This document shows, one piece after another, positions 1 to 8,102 of a DNA stretch of 64,000 nt. The notes under the pieces are model-generated. The model did not search any database and was not told the DNA's origin. It worked only from the letters and a program-made list of their open reading frames with translations. The DNA is taken from NCBI RefSeq assembly GCF_040786285.1, contig NZ_JBFMKQ010000001.1, positions 1,302,001 to 1,366,000 of the forward strand. The letters run 5' to 3'. The first letter of the stretch is position 1. Every line of letters begins with the position of its first letter. The DNA comes from Aquimarina sp040786285 (GTDB lineage Bacteria; Bacteroidota; Bacteroidia; Flavobacteriales; Flavobacteriaceae). The position numbers were made by a program, and so were the translations under genes.

Positions 1-97
1 CCTTTATTCCAATCTCGTTGGCCTTTTCCTGAGTACTTTTTCTGTACCAAACGCCTTGAACTTTTCCTTTTGCAGTAATGTTATAATGCTTCAGCAT
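1..97 (-). CDS. Acylphosphatase, N-terminal part (runs off the window)
   Basis: The first 32 codons of a minus-strand gene are visible, starting at the ATG at 97-95. The protein begins MLKHYNITAKGKVQGVWYRK. KVQGVxYR is the phosphate-binding loop signature of acylphosphatases (about 90 residues), small enzymes that hydrolyse acyl phosphates; the Arg in this loop is the known catalytic residue. The C-terminal two thirds lie outside the window. No regulatory palindrome was seen in the short gap to the next gene. Confidence 0.85.
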   Translation of the reverse strand, partial: MLKHYNITAKGKVQGVWYRKSTQEKANEIGIK

Positions 98-162
98 CTC
101 TATTTAATTGGAATGCTAAAATTATAAAAAATAAAAATGGTCTTGTGCTTTTTGTTACTACA

Positions 163-795
163 TTATGCAGCATTTTGATTACATTCTTCAAGTATTCGAA
201 TGGCTTTTTCATCGCTAACTGTATAAAATTCGTCATAAAACTGTCCCACCGCTTTAAAGTTATGAGGTGTTTGTAGACAAATCATCTCATTTACATAAGG
301 AGAGTTTTTTAGTTTCTCAATTGCGGATTGTGGTGCTACCGGAATTGCTACAACAATATGAGCCGGACTCATCTTGGATACCAGTGCAATAGTAGCCAGA
401 ATCGTATTCCCAGTTGCGATTCCATCATCAACAATAACGACTATTTTATTTTTTACATCTTGTGGCTGTGTATTTTTATAATATTGATCTCTTCTGCGCC
501 GTAAAACTTCTCGTATTCGTTTTGTTTCTTCTTCAATGTACTCCTTAGGCGCTTCGATTGGGGTACTTAAAACTCTACTATCCAAACTTATGGCTCCTAT
601 AGCGTACTCTTTATTATATGGATGTCCAATTTTTTTGGTTAGCGCAACGTCTAAAGGTGCATTCAATGCTTTTGCGACAACCGTGCCAAGAGGTAAGCCT
701 CCTCTTGGTATGGCCAACACTACGACATCTTTATCTTTAAAGTGCAGTAATTTTTCTGCTAATTGAAAACCTGCTTCTGTTCTATTTTTAAACAT
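163..795 (-). CDS. Phosphoribosyltransferase-family protein
   Basis: A 210-residue type I phosphoribosyltransferase-fold protein. The PRPP loop VVIVDDGIATGNT lies at about residues 119-131 and a PRGG loop near residue 30. The start chosen (ATG at 795) gives MFKNRTEAG, the usual N-terminus of this family. An in-frame ATG at 804 would add three residues and overlap the upstream stop; the longer reading frame upstream lies inside the hydrolase gene. Stand-alone members like this occur beside, or fused to, a dienelactone-hydrolase-like domain, as here. The substrate base is unknown for this family. It is last in the operon with the hydrolase and the bactofilin-like protein, whose promoter is at 2673-2715. 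Confidence 0.85.
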   Translation of the reverse strand: MFKNRTEAGFQLAEKLLHFKDKDVVVLAIPRGGLPLGTVVAKALNAPLDVALTKKIGHPYNKEYAIGAISLDSRVLSTPIEAPKEYIEEETKRIREVLRRRRDQYYKNTQPQDVKNKIVVIVDDGIATGNTILATIALVSKMSPAHIVVAIPVAPQSAIEKLKNSPYVNEMICLQTPHNFKAVGQFYDEFYTVSDEKAIRILEECNQNAA

Positions 796-796
796 A

Positions 797-1453
797 TTAT
801 TCATACTTATGGGATAGTTCTTTTTCAAACCAACCGGCAGCCATATTAGCTGCTTCTTCAAGTTTTCCTGGTTCTTCAAAAAGATGTGAAGCCTCTGGTA
901 TAATTTTTAATTCTCGATTACAGTTTAATTTTTGATAAGCTTTTTCATTTAATTGAATCACGATATCATCCCAGCCCCCCACAATCAATAAGGTTGAGGC
1001 GGTTACTTTGTGTAGTTCTTTTATGGCCAAATCCGGTCGGCCACCTCTAGATACGACAGCGCTAATATCGTTACCAAAAAAGGCAGCTGCTCTTAAAGCT
1101 GATGCGGCTCCGGTACTTGCTCCAAAATATCCGATAGAAAGTCCTTTGGTTTCAGAATAATTTTTAATCCAAGTGGTAACATCAATTAATCGCTCGGTTA
1201 ATAAACCGATATTAAATCTGTTTTGATAAACAGAATCCTCTTGTTCAGTTAAAAGGTCAAACAACAACGTAGCCAGTCCTTTTTGTTGTAATATCGTTGC
1301 TACATAGTTGTTCCTTGGACTCAATCTACTACTACCACTGCCGTGAGAGAAAATTACAATTCCAATAGCGTTTTTGGGCACAGTAAGATTACCTTGCAAG
1401 ACAATATTGCCAATTCGAATTGCAACTGGTTTAGGGTTATCTTTTAGTATCAT
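797..1453 (-). CDS. Alpha/beta hydrolase of the dienelactone hydrolase type
   Basis: A 218-residue cytosolic hydrolase with no signal peptide. The nucleophile elbow GASTG puts Ser at residue 113, the acid is in GGWDD (about 162-163) and the His is in EASHLFEE (190), so the triad looks complete. An oxyanion-type HGSGSS loop lies near residue 37. The substrate cannot be read from the sequence. Its stop overlaps the possible upstream start of the phosphoribosyltransferase, and the bactofilin-like gene ends 11 bases before it, so the three are very likely one transcript. Confidence 0.85.
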   Translation of the reverse strand: MILKDNPKPVAIRIGNIVLQGNLTVPKNAIGIVIFSHGSGSSRLSPRNNYVATILQQKGLATLLFDLLTEQEDSVYQNRFNIGLLTERLIDVTTWIKNYSETKGLSIGYFGASTGAASALRAAAFFGNDISAVVSRGGRPDLAIKELHKVTASTLLIVGGWDDIVIQLNEKAYQKLNCNRELKIIPEASHLFEEPGKLEEAANMAAGWFEKELSHKYE

Positions 1454-1464
1454 CTTCTATGTTT

Positions 1465-2646
1465 TTAAGTGCTTAGTTTTAAATAGGCTTTGTGCTGTAT
1501 TACTGTCATTATTATTGCGCCATAGGCAATGGCAATGATTAAGAAAGAAATAATCCCTCCCAGTATGGGTATAAAAGTGAATAATCGAATCACTATGGCA
1601 ATAGCCAGTGCCAAAAAAACGATGGTCCATAAATTCCAGCTTTTCTCGTTTCTTCTATTTAGATAATGAGCGATTAGTAATGCTACTACCAAATGCCCAA
1701 ATAATATGCTGAATGCATATAGAGTGGTTAAGAAGAGTCCAATCGGAATTCCGATGATAATTATAAGTGTTATTAATATCAATAATGGTATACCAATTAG
1801 ATAAGCGATACCATATCCGAGGCTTTTGAGGATATTTTCATCTAAATTAACAATCGCTTTAGCAAACCAATTTTTAAACAATAGATTAAATAATAAAAGG
1901 ATTAAAAGGGCAGAGAAAATATAGAATATCCAGAATCCTAATGCGGTTATTCCCAAAAATTTCCAAGAAGCTTGATGATCGTCCATTGCTAAATCTTTAT
2001 TGAATGTTGCCGAAGTTTTTATAAGCGAATTTTTAAAATCAACCTCACGATTTTCAACCCAATATTCAACATCTGCATAGAATTTTGCATTATCTCCAAT
2101 TTCAATGGTTTCTGCCACGATTTTGGTGGGGCCTCGTAATTCGCCATTAATGATTACTTTTCCTCCATAAAATGTAGCTTCCTTAGCAATTTTTCCATTT
2201 AGGGTCAAATTACCTCCACAAACTTTAGCTAAACCTTTTATTTCGCCATCAATATCCAAATCACCTCCACAAGAAATAAGATTGCCATGGATTACTGTTT
2301 GATCGGTTATACTAATTTCTCCTCCTGCGGCAACAAGATCATCACCAACTTCAGCATCAATGGTGAGACGGCCACCCGCTGTACGGATATCGTCTGCTAT
2401 ATATCCTTTGATCATAATTTCCCCTCCGGCAGCTATCAAATCTTGTTGTATAGAATCTGTAGACATAATATTCCCTCCGGCGGTAACTAAATCTCCATCT
2501 ACTTTGGCATTTATTTTTACTTTCCCTCCAGTAAGATATACATCATCATTTTGTTCTTCTGAGATTGTAACTTCTTCTTCTGCTTCAAATTGAGCAAAGC
2601 TGAACACAGGTAACAGAAGTAAAAGCAATAGTACTAGTGTTTTCAT
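1465..2646 (-). CDS. Bactofilin-like repeat protein with C-terminal membrane helices
   Basis: A 393-residue protein with a signal peptide (MKTLVLLLL to SFAQ, about 1-19). Residues 30-200 form a glycine-rich ladder of short repeats of the type xGDLxxAGGxI, as in polymer-forming bactofilin or parallel beta-helix proteins. After residue 220 come about four or five hydrophobic helices, so it is probably a periplasmic beta-helix tethered to the inner membrane. The ATG at 2646 is chosen because the upstream in-frame start (2676) lies before the transcription start predicted from the promoter at 2673-2715. First gene of the operon with the hydrolase and phosphoribosyltransferase. Function unknown. 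Confidence 0.8.
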   Translation of the reverse strand: MKTLVLLLLLLLPVFSFAQFEAEEEVTISEEQNDDVYLTGGKVKINAKVDGDLVTAGGNIMSTDSIQQDLIAAGGEIMIKGYIADDIRTAGGRLTIDAEVGDDLVAAGGEISITDQTVIHGNLISCGGDLDIDGEIKGLAKVCGGNLTLNGKIAKEATFYGGKVIINGELRGPTKIVAETIEIGDNAKFYADVEYWVENREVDFKNSLIKTSATFNKDLAMDDHQASWKFLGITALGFWIFYIFSALLILLLFNLLFKNWFAKAIVNLDENILKSLGYGIAYLIGIPLLILITLIIIIGIPIGLFLTTLYAFSILFGHLVVALLIAHYLNRRNEKSWNLWTIVFLALAIAIVIRLFTFIPILGGIISFLIIAIAYGAIIMTVIQHKAYLKLST

Positions 2647-2672
2647 TTTGTTTAAGGTTTTGGTTGTACTAG

Positions 2673-2715
2673 TCAATGTATTAATAACTATGTCATTATA
2701 AAATGATATTGGTCA
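2673..2715 (-). promoter_or_regulatory. Crp/Fnr-type operator and -7 box, bactofilin-like operon
   Basis: Palindrome TGATATTGGTCA at 2704-2715, read on the minus strand, is followed after 23 bases by TACATTGA (2680-2673). Start codon at 2646, 58 bases from the palindrome. Confidence 0.7.
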
Positions 2716-2759
2716 GCTAATAGTTGTTGTTCTTTGTTCGCTTTCAAACTGTTATAAGC

Positions 2760-2802
2760 TGATAAAAATCAGTTCTTAAAACATTACCCTTTTGTACCTT
2801 GA
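2760..2802 (+). promoter_or_regulatory. Crp/Fnr-type operator and -7 box, flavoredoxin operon
   Basis: Palindrome TGATAAAAATCA at 2760-2771, a 23-base spacer, then TACCTTGA at 2795-2802. The start codon is at 2824. Together with the site at 2704 each divergent operon has its own operator. Confidence 0.75.
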
Positions 2803-2823
2803 TGAGATACGAGATATTATAAG

Positions 2824-3429
2824 ATGTCGGAGCAAAAAGAACATATACCATTAGATGTTTTAGATCCTATTTGGGATCATTTTTTCACCATAGCACCTTT
2901 GGTAATTGTAGGAACCAAAGAGAAAGAAGGGTATGATATGGCTCCAAAGCATATGGTAATGCCAATTGGCTTTGACAATTACTTCGGTTTTGTGTGCACT
3001 CCAAGACATGGTACCTATCAAAATGTAATACAAAGTAGGGAGTTCTCGGTAAGTTTTCCTTTACCAAACCAGATACTCTTAGCTTCTATAAGTGCTTCGC
3101 CCAGAATTGAAAGTATTTCGAAATCAGATCAAATAGTAGGTGTGTTACCCACGATAAGGGCTCAGACCATAGATGCATTGTTGGTAACCGATTCGTATCT
3201 TCATCTAGAGTGCGAATTGTTTAAAATTATTGATGGATTTGATAGCAATAGTATTATTACGGGTAAGATTCGAGCAGCATCTGTGCATCCGGATTATTTA
3301 AAAGTTTCTGAAAAAGATGAGCGGGAGCAGCTTGTCAAACATCCGTTACTGGCGTACTTGGCAGATGGCCGTTTTGCAAAAGTGGCAGAAACATTCAATT
3401 TTCCGTTTCCAAAGGATTTCTCGCGATGA
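2824..3429 (+). CDS. Flavin reductase-like FMN-binding split-barrel protein
   Basis: A 201-residue protein of the flavoredoxin / flavin reductase-like type: an FMN-binding split barrel with the pattern MAPKHMVMPIGF followed by a FGFVCTPRHGT strand-turn and SFP. Such proteins bind FMN and move electrons or reduce free flavin; the partner here is unknown. No signal peptide. Its stop overlaps the next start by four bases (ATGA), so it is translationally coupled to the M20 peptidase. The promoter at 2760-2802 has a Crp/Fnr-type site. Confidence 0.75.
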   Translation: MSEQKEHIPLDVLDPIWDHFFTIAPLVIVGTKEKEGYDMAPKHMVMPIGFDNYFGFVCTPRHGTYQNVIQSREFSVSFPLPNQILLASISASPRIESISKSDQIVGVLPTIRAQTIDALLVTDSYLHLECELFKIIDGFDSNSIITGKIRAASVHPDYLKVSEKDEREQLVKHPLLAYLADGRFAKVAETFNFPFPKDFSR

Positions 3430-4595
3430 AAAGTGATGTAGACATAGCAAATATGATACAAAGTTACCTTACTCGTTGCGAGGATGAAATGTTGATTTTC
3501 CTAGAAAATTTAGTAACTATAGAATCCCCTTCCTATTCTGTTACATCACAACATAAAATTATTGATTTTTTAAAAGAAGAGTTTGAAAAGATTGGCTACC
3601 ATTCGGTACATGTTTTGGGAAAGAAAACTGGAGGGTATCTTTATATAAAACCAGCAAATAGAGTGAAGCAACTTCCATTACAACTTTTAATAGGACATTG
3701 TGATACAGTTTGGCCAATAGATACACTGGCCGAAATGCCTATATCGTATAAAAACAAAACAATTAAAGGTCCGGGAATCTATGATATGAAAGTTGGTTTA
3801 ACACAAATTGTTTTTGCATTACGGGCCATTAAAGAATTGTCTTTAGATATATCTGTAACTCCGGTTGTTTTAATCAATTCTGATGAGGAGATAGGCAGCA
3901 AAGAATCTACAAATATGATCAAAAGGTTGGCCAAGATTTCATCAAGAGCCTATGTGTTGGAACCTCCACTTGGTTTAGACGGAAAATTAAAAACTGCAAG
4001 AAAAGGTATAGGGCGTTTTACTATTACCGTAAAAGGAAAAGCTGCCCATGCAGGTTTAGACCCTACTAAGGGAATCAATGCTATCGTAGAGTTATCTCAT
4101 CAAGTACAGAAACTCTATGCAATGAACAATATTGAAAAGGGAATTACAGTAAATGTAGGAATGATTGAAGGAGGGATATCACCCAACATGATTGCCCCCG
4201 AAAGTAAGGCAATAGTAGATGTTAGAGTATTAAATAAAACTGATGGAGAATACATAACCAGTAAGATTAAAGCCTTAAAACCAAATCTTCAGGATATAGA
4301 GCTATACATCGAAGGAAGGATAGGCAGACCCCCTATGCAGAAAACAAGTCGTAATCAAGCATTATGGAAGATAGCGGAACAAAAAGGAAAACTTTTAGGG
4401 CTTGAGTTAGATGAAGCCACGGCGGGAGGTGGTTCTGATGCAAATACAACCAGCCAGTTTACAGCCACACTTGATGGATTGGGCACACCTGGTGATGGGG
4501 CGCATGCTTTACATGAATATATTTTACGAGATAAATTGATAGAGAGAACAGCATTGCTAACCTTATTATTGTTGACAAAACCTTTAAATCATTAA
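3426..4595 (+). CDS. M20-family metallopeptidase / deacylase
   Basis: A 389-residue enzyme of the M20 (carboxypeptidase G2 / ArgE / DapE) family. Expected metal and catalytic residues are present: GHCDTVW (H91, D93), the bridging Asp in YDMK (120), DEE (154-155), Glu in LEPP (179) and a late His in GAHALHEY. A dimerisation-domain GIGRF-to-HAG stretch follows residue 190. Members cleave peptide or N-acyl bonds at a carboxyl-terminal amino acid; the substrate is not evident. It is coupled to the flavoprotein upstream and followed after three bases by the P-loop gene, so the three probably act in one pathway. Confidence 0.85.
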   Translation: MKSDVDIANMIQSYLTRCEDEMLIFLENLVTIESPSYSVTSQHKIIDFLKEEFEKIGYHSVHVLGKKTGGYLYIKPANRVKQLPLQLLIGHCDTVWPIDTLAEMPISYKNKTIKGPGIYDMKVGLTQIVFALRAIKELSLDISVTPVVLINSDEEIGSKESTNMIKRLAKISSRAYVLEPPLGLDGKLKTARKGIGRFTITVKGKAAHAGLDPTKGINAIVELSHQVQKLYAMNNIEKGITVNVGMIEGGISPNMIAPESKAIVDVRVLNKTDGEYITSKIKALKPNLQDIELYIEGRIGRPPMQKTSRNQALWKIAEQKGKLLGLELDEATAGGGSDANTTSQFTATLDGLGTPGDGAHALHEYILRDKLIERTALLTLLLLTKPLNH

Positions 4596-4598
4596 GTC

Positions 4599-5618
4599 AT
4601 GAAGCATAGATATATTTATACTTCCCTTACACGAATTTCCGATCTTCAAGAAAAAGGTTTTGAGTTAAAACAGTTACCAAAAGATCAATGGGAAACGGGA
4701 GATTATATAATCTGTAAAATTCTGGATGCAGGCAGTAATAGATTAAGTCTTGAGCTTCCTAATGGAAGAATGCGCGGTGTAATAGGAGGAGAATCTATTG
4801 TCGGAGCTCTAGGGGAACGTTTTGCAACACTGGAAGCCACAGGAACTTGGAAAAAAGTAGAAAAGGATCTTAAAATGGATGTATTAACAGGAGCTGGATT
4901 GTTGGGTAAGATGACTTCTAAATCTGCGTTTATTCCTAATATGATGAAGGTCATCTATACGGCTCATGCCTTTAGAGGGGAAGAAAAACTAACAATGAAT
5001 AGCTGTATAGAACATGTCGAAGAGGTTCCTTTTGAAACCCCTGTAGTTCTATTTGTGGGGACTTCAATGTCTGCTGGTAAGACAACGTCTGCTAGAATTG
5101 TTACTAACCTTTTTAAACTAGCCGGATTAAAAGTAGTGGGAGCAAAACTTACGGGAGCTGGCCGCTTTAAGGACATATTAGCTGTTAAAGACGTGGGAGC
5201 AGATGCTGTTATGGATTTTGTAGATGTAGGATTACCTTCCTCTATTTATCCCAGAGAAGAATATCAACTTAAACTCCGTCAATTGTTAAGTAAAATAGCA
5301 TTACAAAAAGCAGATGTAGCAATTATCGAAATAGGGGCATCACCTTTAGAACCTTATAATGGGGACATTGCTATTAATGCTATACGAGAACAGATTAAAT
5401 GTGTTGTTTTGAGTGCCTCAGATCCTTATGCAGTATATGGACTAATGAAAGCTTTTGATATTGTGCCGGATATTGTCACCGGGGTTTCTACGAATACACT
5501 TGCAGGAAGAAAAATGGTTGAAGAATTATGTAATGTTAGAGCTTTAAATCTTATAGACCCAACCACAACTAATGAATTAAAACGTGTATTATCTTCCAGC
5601 ACTGGTTTTTCAATTTAA
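4599..5618 (+). CDS. P-loop protein, possibly DUF1611-like
   Basis: A 339-residue protein with a Walker A motif GTSMSAGKTTSA at about residues 154-165, after a 150-residue N-terminal domain. The two-part layout recalls the DUF1611 group (an N-terminal domain plus a P-loop domain), some members of which are linked to N-acylation of D-amino acids. That assignment is from memory and tentative. If right, pairing with an M20 deacylase would make biochemical sense. Last gene of the 2824-5618 operon. Confidence 0.5.
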   Translation: MKHRYIYTSLTRISDLQEKGFELKQLPKDQWETGDYIICKILDAGSNRLSLELPNGRMRGVIGGESIVGALGERFATLEATGTWKKVEKDLKMDVLTGAGLLGKMTSKSAFIPNMMKVIYTAHAFRGEEKLTMNSCIEHVEEVPFETPVVLFVGTSMSAGKTTSARIVTNLFKLAGLKVVGAKLTGAGRFKDILAVKDVGADAVMDFVDVGLPSSIYPREEYQLKLRQLLSKIALQKADVAIIEIGASPLEPYNGDIAINAIREQIKCVVLSASDPYAVYGLMKAFDIVPDIVTGVSTNTLAGRKMVEELCNVRALNLIDPTTTNELKRVLSSSTGFSI

Positions 5619-5662
5619 AAAACTTCATCTAAACGTCGGGGATTTATCTAATCCAAAGAGTA

Positions 5663-5705
5663 TGATAAAGATCATAGCAAATCGTATGACATCCTGCTAC
5701 ATTAA
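5663..5705 (+). promoter_or_regulatory. Crp/Fnr-type operator and -7 box before 5723
   Basis: Palindrome TGATAAAGATCA at 5663-5674, a 23-base spacer, then TACATTAA at 5698-5705. Start codon at 5723. Confidence 0.7.
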
Positions 5706-5722
5706 CTCTCAAATGTTGATTT

Positions 5723-6316
5723 ATGAGAAGATTAATTAGCCTATTTCTTTTATTTAATATTGTCGGGATTGCTTATGCGCCAATCAAAACAACAAATATT
5801 TATAAAGAGAAAGATGAAAAAATCATGGATTTTTTACCTAAAAAGATGGTCATAATTGGGTTAACAGATAATATAAAAGCTCGTAATACTTTTGAAAAAG
5901 AAATGAAAGAAAGACTAATGGCCTACCAAATTAATGCATATCAAAGTGCTATTATTTCTCCTGTTATTTTTACTACAATAGAAAAAGCTGAAGAGGAATT
6001 GAATTCATTAATCACAATCATATCAAAAAAAGGGTATGATGGCTTTATGATTACAGCAGTAACAGGGGTAGAAGAGAAGAGAGAAGATACCGAAGGATAT
6101 TTCGGTGTTTATAAGGTGTATCATTTAGAAACTGATATCTATACGATTAATAAAAAAGAAATTTCATTATCCTGGGGGATGTGTTTGGATATCTATGACT
6201 ACCAGCTCGTAGAACTGCAAATAGAAGACTATGTAGATGCCATTATTTTTCAAATGCAATATGAGCAAATATTGCCAGTTCGTAATACAACACAAGAGCT
6301 CTTCATTACCAATTGA
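5723..6316 (+). CDS. Exported protein, paralogue of the lipoprotein at 49872
   Basis: A 197-residue protein with an N-terminal hydrophobic export signal (about 1-20) but no lipobox cysteine. The core has a KKMVIIGLTDN strand, a FEKEMKERL helix and a KKGYDGFMITAVTGVEE motif. The same order (KVLVIGITPDEGN, FEKKLAGEL, EQGFDAILLSKVVGVED) appears in the lipoprotein at 49872, so the two are paralogues. In both places the partner gene is a membrane-anchored flavodoxin-like protein, although the order is reversed. Function unknown; the fold looks like an alpha/beta domain outside the inner membrane. It has its own Crp/Fnr-type promoter at 5663-5705. Confidence 0.65.
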   Translation: MRRLISLFLLFNIVGIAYAPIKTTNIYKEKDEKIMDFLPKKMVIIGLTDNIKARNTFEKEMKERLMAYQINAYQSAIISPVIFTTIEKAEEELNSLITIISKKGYDGFMITAVTGVEEKREDTEGYFGVYKVYHLETDIYTINKKEISLSWGMCLDIYDYQLVELQIEDYVDAIIFQMQYEQILPVRNTTQELFITN

Positions 6317-6345
6317 TTAAAAGAAAATAGACCTTGTTGAGCACG

Positions 6346-6388
6346 TGATAATTATCATATTTTTCTGAATTATTGTTCAATATTTTTA
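6346..6388 (+). promoter_or_regulatory. Crp/Fnr-type operator and -7 box before 6415
   Basis: Perfect palindrome TGATAATTATCA at 6346-6357, a 23-base spacer, then TATTTTTA at 6381-6388. This puts the transcript start near 6393, so translation must begin at the ATG at 6415. Confidence 0.75.
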
Positions 6389-6414
6389 GTAAAAAATTAG
6401 TAAAACGTATTAAA

Positions 6415-6930
6415 ATGAAACGATTCGGAAAAGTAATGCTAATCATTGTATCTGTTGTTATCATATTATTTCTTTGGGCAACATGGTACAAATACGAATA
6501 TTCTATGGAAGAAGCCCAGCAATTTGAGGTAAACTCAAAGGAGTTGACACAAAAACTTCTAATTGCTACCCAGGGAAGTGAATTTAAAGATACAATCACC
6601 AATTCAATAGTGAATCATTACAAGCCAGATTCTATATTTATTAAAGTAATTGATGTTTCTTCTTTGACCGAAGTGCAACCCGAAAATTATACCGCGATTG
6701 TACTAATACACACCTGGGAAAATTGGAAACCACCTTATGTTGTGAGGCAATTTGTAGAACGATCATTAGATCATAAAAATAAAATGATAGTAATGACAAC
6801 TTCTGGAAATGGCACCTATATGATGAGCGAAGTTGATGCAATCACAGGAGAGTCTAATCTCGAAGAAGCTCCTGATTTTGTGCATAAGATTGTGGCAAGG
6901 TTAGAACCAATACTAGATAAAAATAGGTAA
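6415..6930 (+). CDS. Membrane-anchored flavodoxin-like protein
   Basis: A 171-residue protein with one N-terminal membrane helix (about 5-25, ending WATWYKYEYSMEE). It is followed by a flavodoxin-like alpha/beta domain: KLLIATQGSEFKDTI in the place of the phosphate-binding loop, then YTAIVLIHTWENW and KMIVMTTSGNG. A paralogue at 49360 aligns along its whole length. The loop lacks the usual T/S-x-T-x-N pattern, so FMN binding is uncertain. The ATG at 6415 is supported by the promoter at 6346-6388 and by the paralogue's start. The outer-membrane barrel gene follows after nine bases. Confidence 0.65.
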   Translation: MKRFGKVMLIIVSVVIILFLWATWYKYEYSMEEAQQFEVNSKELTQKLLIATQGSEFKDTITNSIVNHYKPDSIFIKVIDVSSLTEVQPENYTAIVLIHTWENWKPPYVVRQFVERSLDHKNKMIVMTTSGNGTYMMSEVDAITGESNLEEAPDFVHKIVARLEPILDKNR

Positions 6931-6939
6931 AAAAAAGCT

Positions 6940-7521
6940 GTGAAAATAATAAAGACTCCTGTTTTATATTTGATTTTATTGCTGTTTCCAATGATTTCTT
7001 TTGGTCAAGATCGATGGTCTGTAGAATTCAGGCCAGGGCTTAACTTCGCGACTCAGGATTTGGGAAATATCGATATAGCTGTCGGTTTCGGATTTGAAGG
7101 TACTGCAGCGTATCGTTTCATGCCACATCTTTCGGGATATGTCGGCTTAGGATGGAATCAATTTCAAGAAGAAGATTCTTTTACCAGTACAAATGTTGAT
7201 TTTGAAGAAACAGGATATACTTTGGGTTTACAATTCATATATCCTTTGGCAGAACCTTCTCTTTCATATCTGGTAAGAGTGGGTGTTGTCTATAATCATA
7301 TCGAAGTAGAAAATAATGACGAAAATAGTATTGCCGATACAGGGTATGGTTTTGGGTGGCAACTAGGTATAGGCATAGAAATGAGATTAGATGACAAATG
7401 GAGTCTAAGACCAGAGTTAAGATTTCGCTCAGTAGCCAGAAACCTCGAAACTGAGAGTGTAAGCATCGATTTAGATCTAAATTATATTGCTATTGGTTTA
7501 GGAATCTCAAGAACATTCTAG
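6940..7521 (+). CDS. Outer-membrane beta-barrel protein
   Basis: A 193-residue protein with a signal peptide (about 1-22, ending ISFGQ) and a series of alternating hydrophobic strands ending in Phe (SRTF), as in small OmpX/OmpA-type barrels. It starts with GTG at 6940; no ATG is available nearby. It is co-transcribed with the flavodoxin-like gene. Its end overlaps the convergent DUF2267 gene by four bases. Confidence 0.75.
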   Translation: MKIIKTPVLYLILLLFPMISFGQDRWSVEFRPGLNFATQDLGNIDIAVGFGFEGTAAYRFMPHLSGYVGLGWNQFQEEDSFTSTNVDFEETGYTLGLQFIYPLAEPSLSYLVRVGVVYNHIEVENNDENSIADTGYGFGWQLGIGIEMRLDDKWSLRPELRFRSVARNLETESVSIDLDLNYIAIGLGISRTF

Positions 7522-7967
7522 AAAAACAACTTATCAAAAATAATGTGTTTCAGGTTTTTTGGTAATTCATCTCTGATATCCTGCATCTCTCCTGGAGAAA
7601 TATATTTTCGCAACACAAAAAATGTGGTTTGAATATAATGTTCGGCAATTTCATTAGATTCGAAATCATAGATAGAGGTAACCCCATCATAGGATCGAAC
7701 TAAATCAATAAATTGCTCTATATGTTTTATTTTATTTTTTTTTGTTTTGATTGTCCATCCATTAACATACACAGCTTTTAAAAACATAGGGAGTTGAGCA
7801 ACCAATTGTAAAGACTCTTCCACAGAAATAATTTCTCTTAATCCATGTAAAATGGCAGATAAAATACGTCCAGCTTTTCCATGATTATTCTCAAGGTTCA
7901 TTTCTTCGGCATATTCCTTTAAAAAGGTATTAGCTTCTTTTGCATATTTATTAAAATTAAGTGCCAT
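7518..7967 (-). CDS. DUF2267-family protein
   Basis: A 149-residue all-helical protein. Residues 25-75 carry the family pattern (GRILSAILHGLREIISVEES, then AQLPMFLKAVYVNGW). DUF2267 proteins are small, cytosolic, of unknown function, and often found near stress genes. The promoter region at 8007-8080 has a plausible box on this strand too (TAACTTTA at 8014-8007, 23 bases from the palindrome). Confidence 0.8.
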   Translation of the reverse strand: MALNFNKYAKEANTFLKEYAEEMNLENNHGKAGRILSAILHGLREIISVEESLQLVAQLPMFLKAVYVNGWTIKTKKNKIKHIEQFIDLVRSYDGVTSIYDFESNEIAEHYIQTTFFVLRKYISPGEMQDIRDELPKNLKHIIFDKLFF

Positions 7968-8006
7968 GATCGATAGGTTTTTAATTTGATTTAAAAAATT
8001 GATATA

Positions 8007-8080
8007 TAAAGTTATAGGCTTTACTTTAGGATTGTTATGATAATTATCATATTAATTGGTGACAACATCTTCTAATTTTG
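8007..8080. promoter_or_regulatory. Bidirectional Crp/Fnr-type promoter between DUF2267 and USP
   Basis: Perfect palindrome TGATAATTATCA at 8038-8049. On the plus strand TAATTTTG (8073-8080) begins 23 bases after it. On the minus strand TAACTTTA (8014-8007) begins 23 bases after it. One central operator could serve both the USP (8103) and DUF2267 (7967) genes. Confidence 0.75.
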
Positions 8081-8102
8081 ATATCATAAAATCGAAGAAA
8101 CC

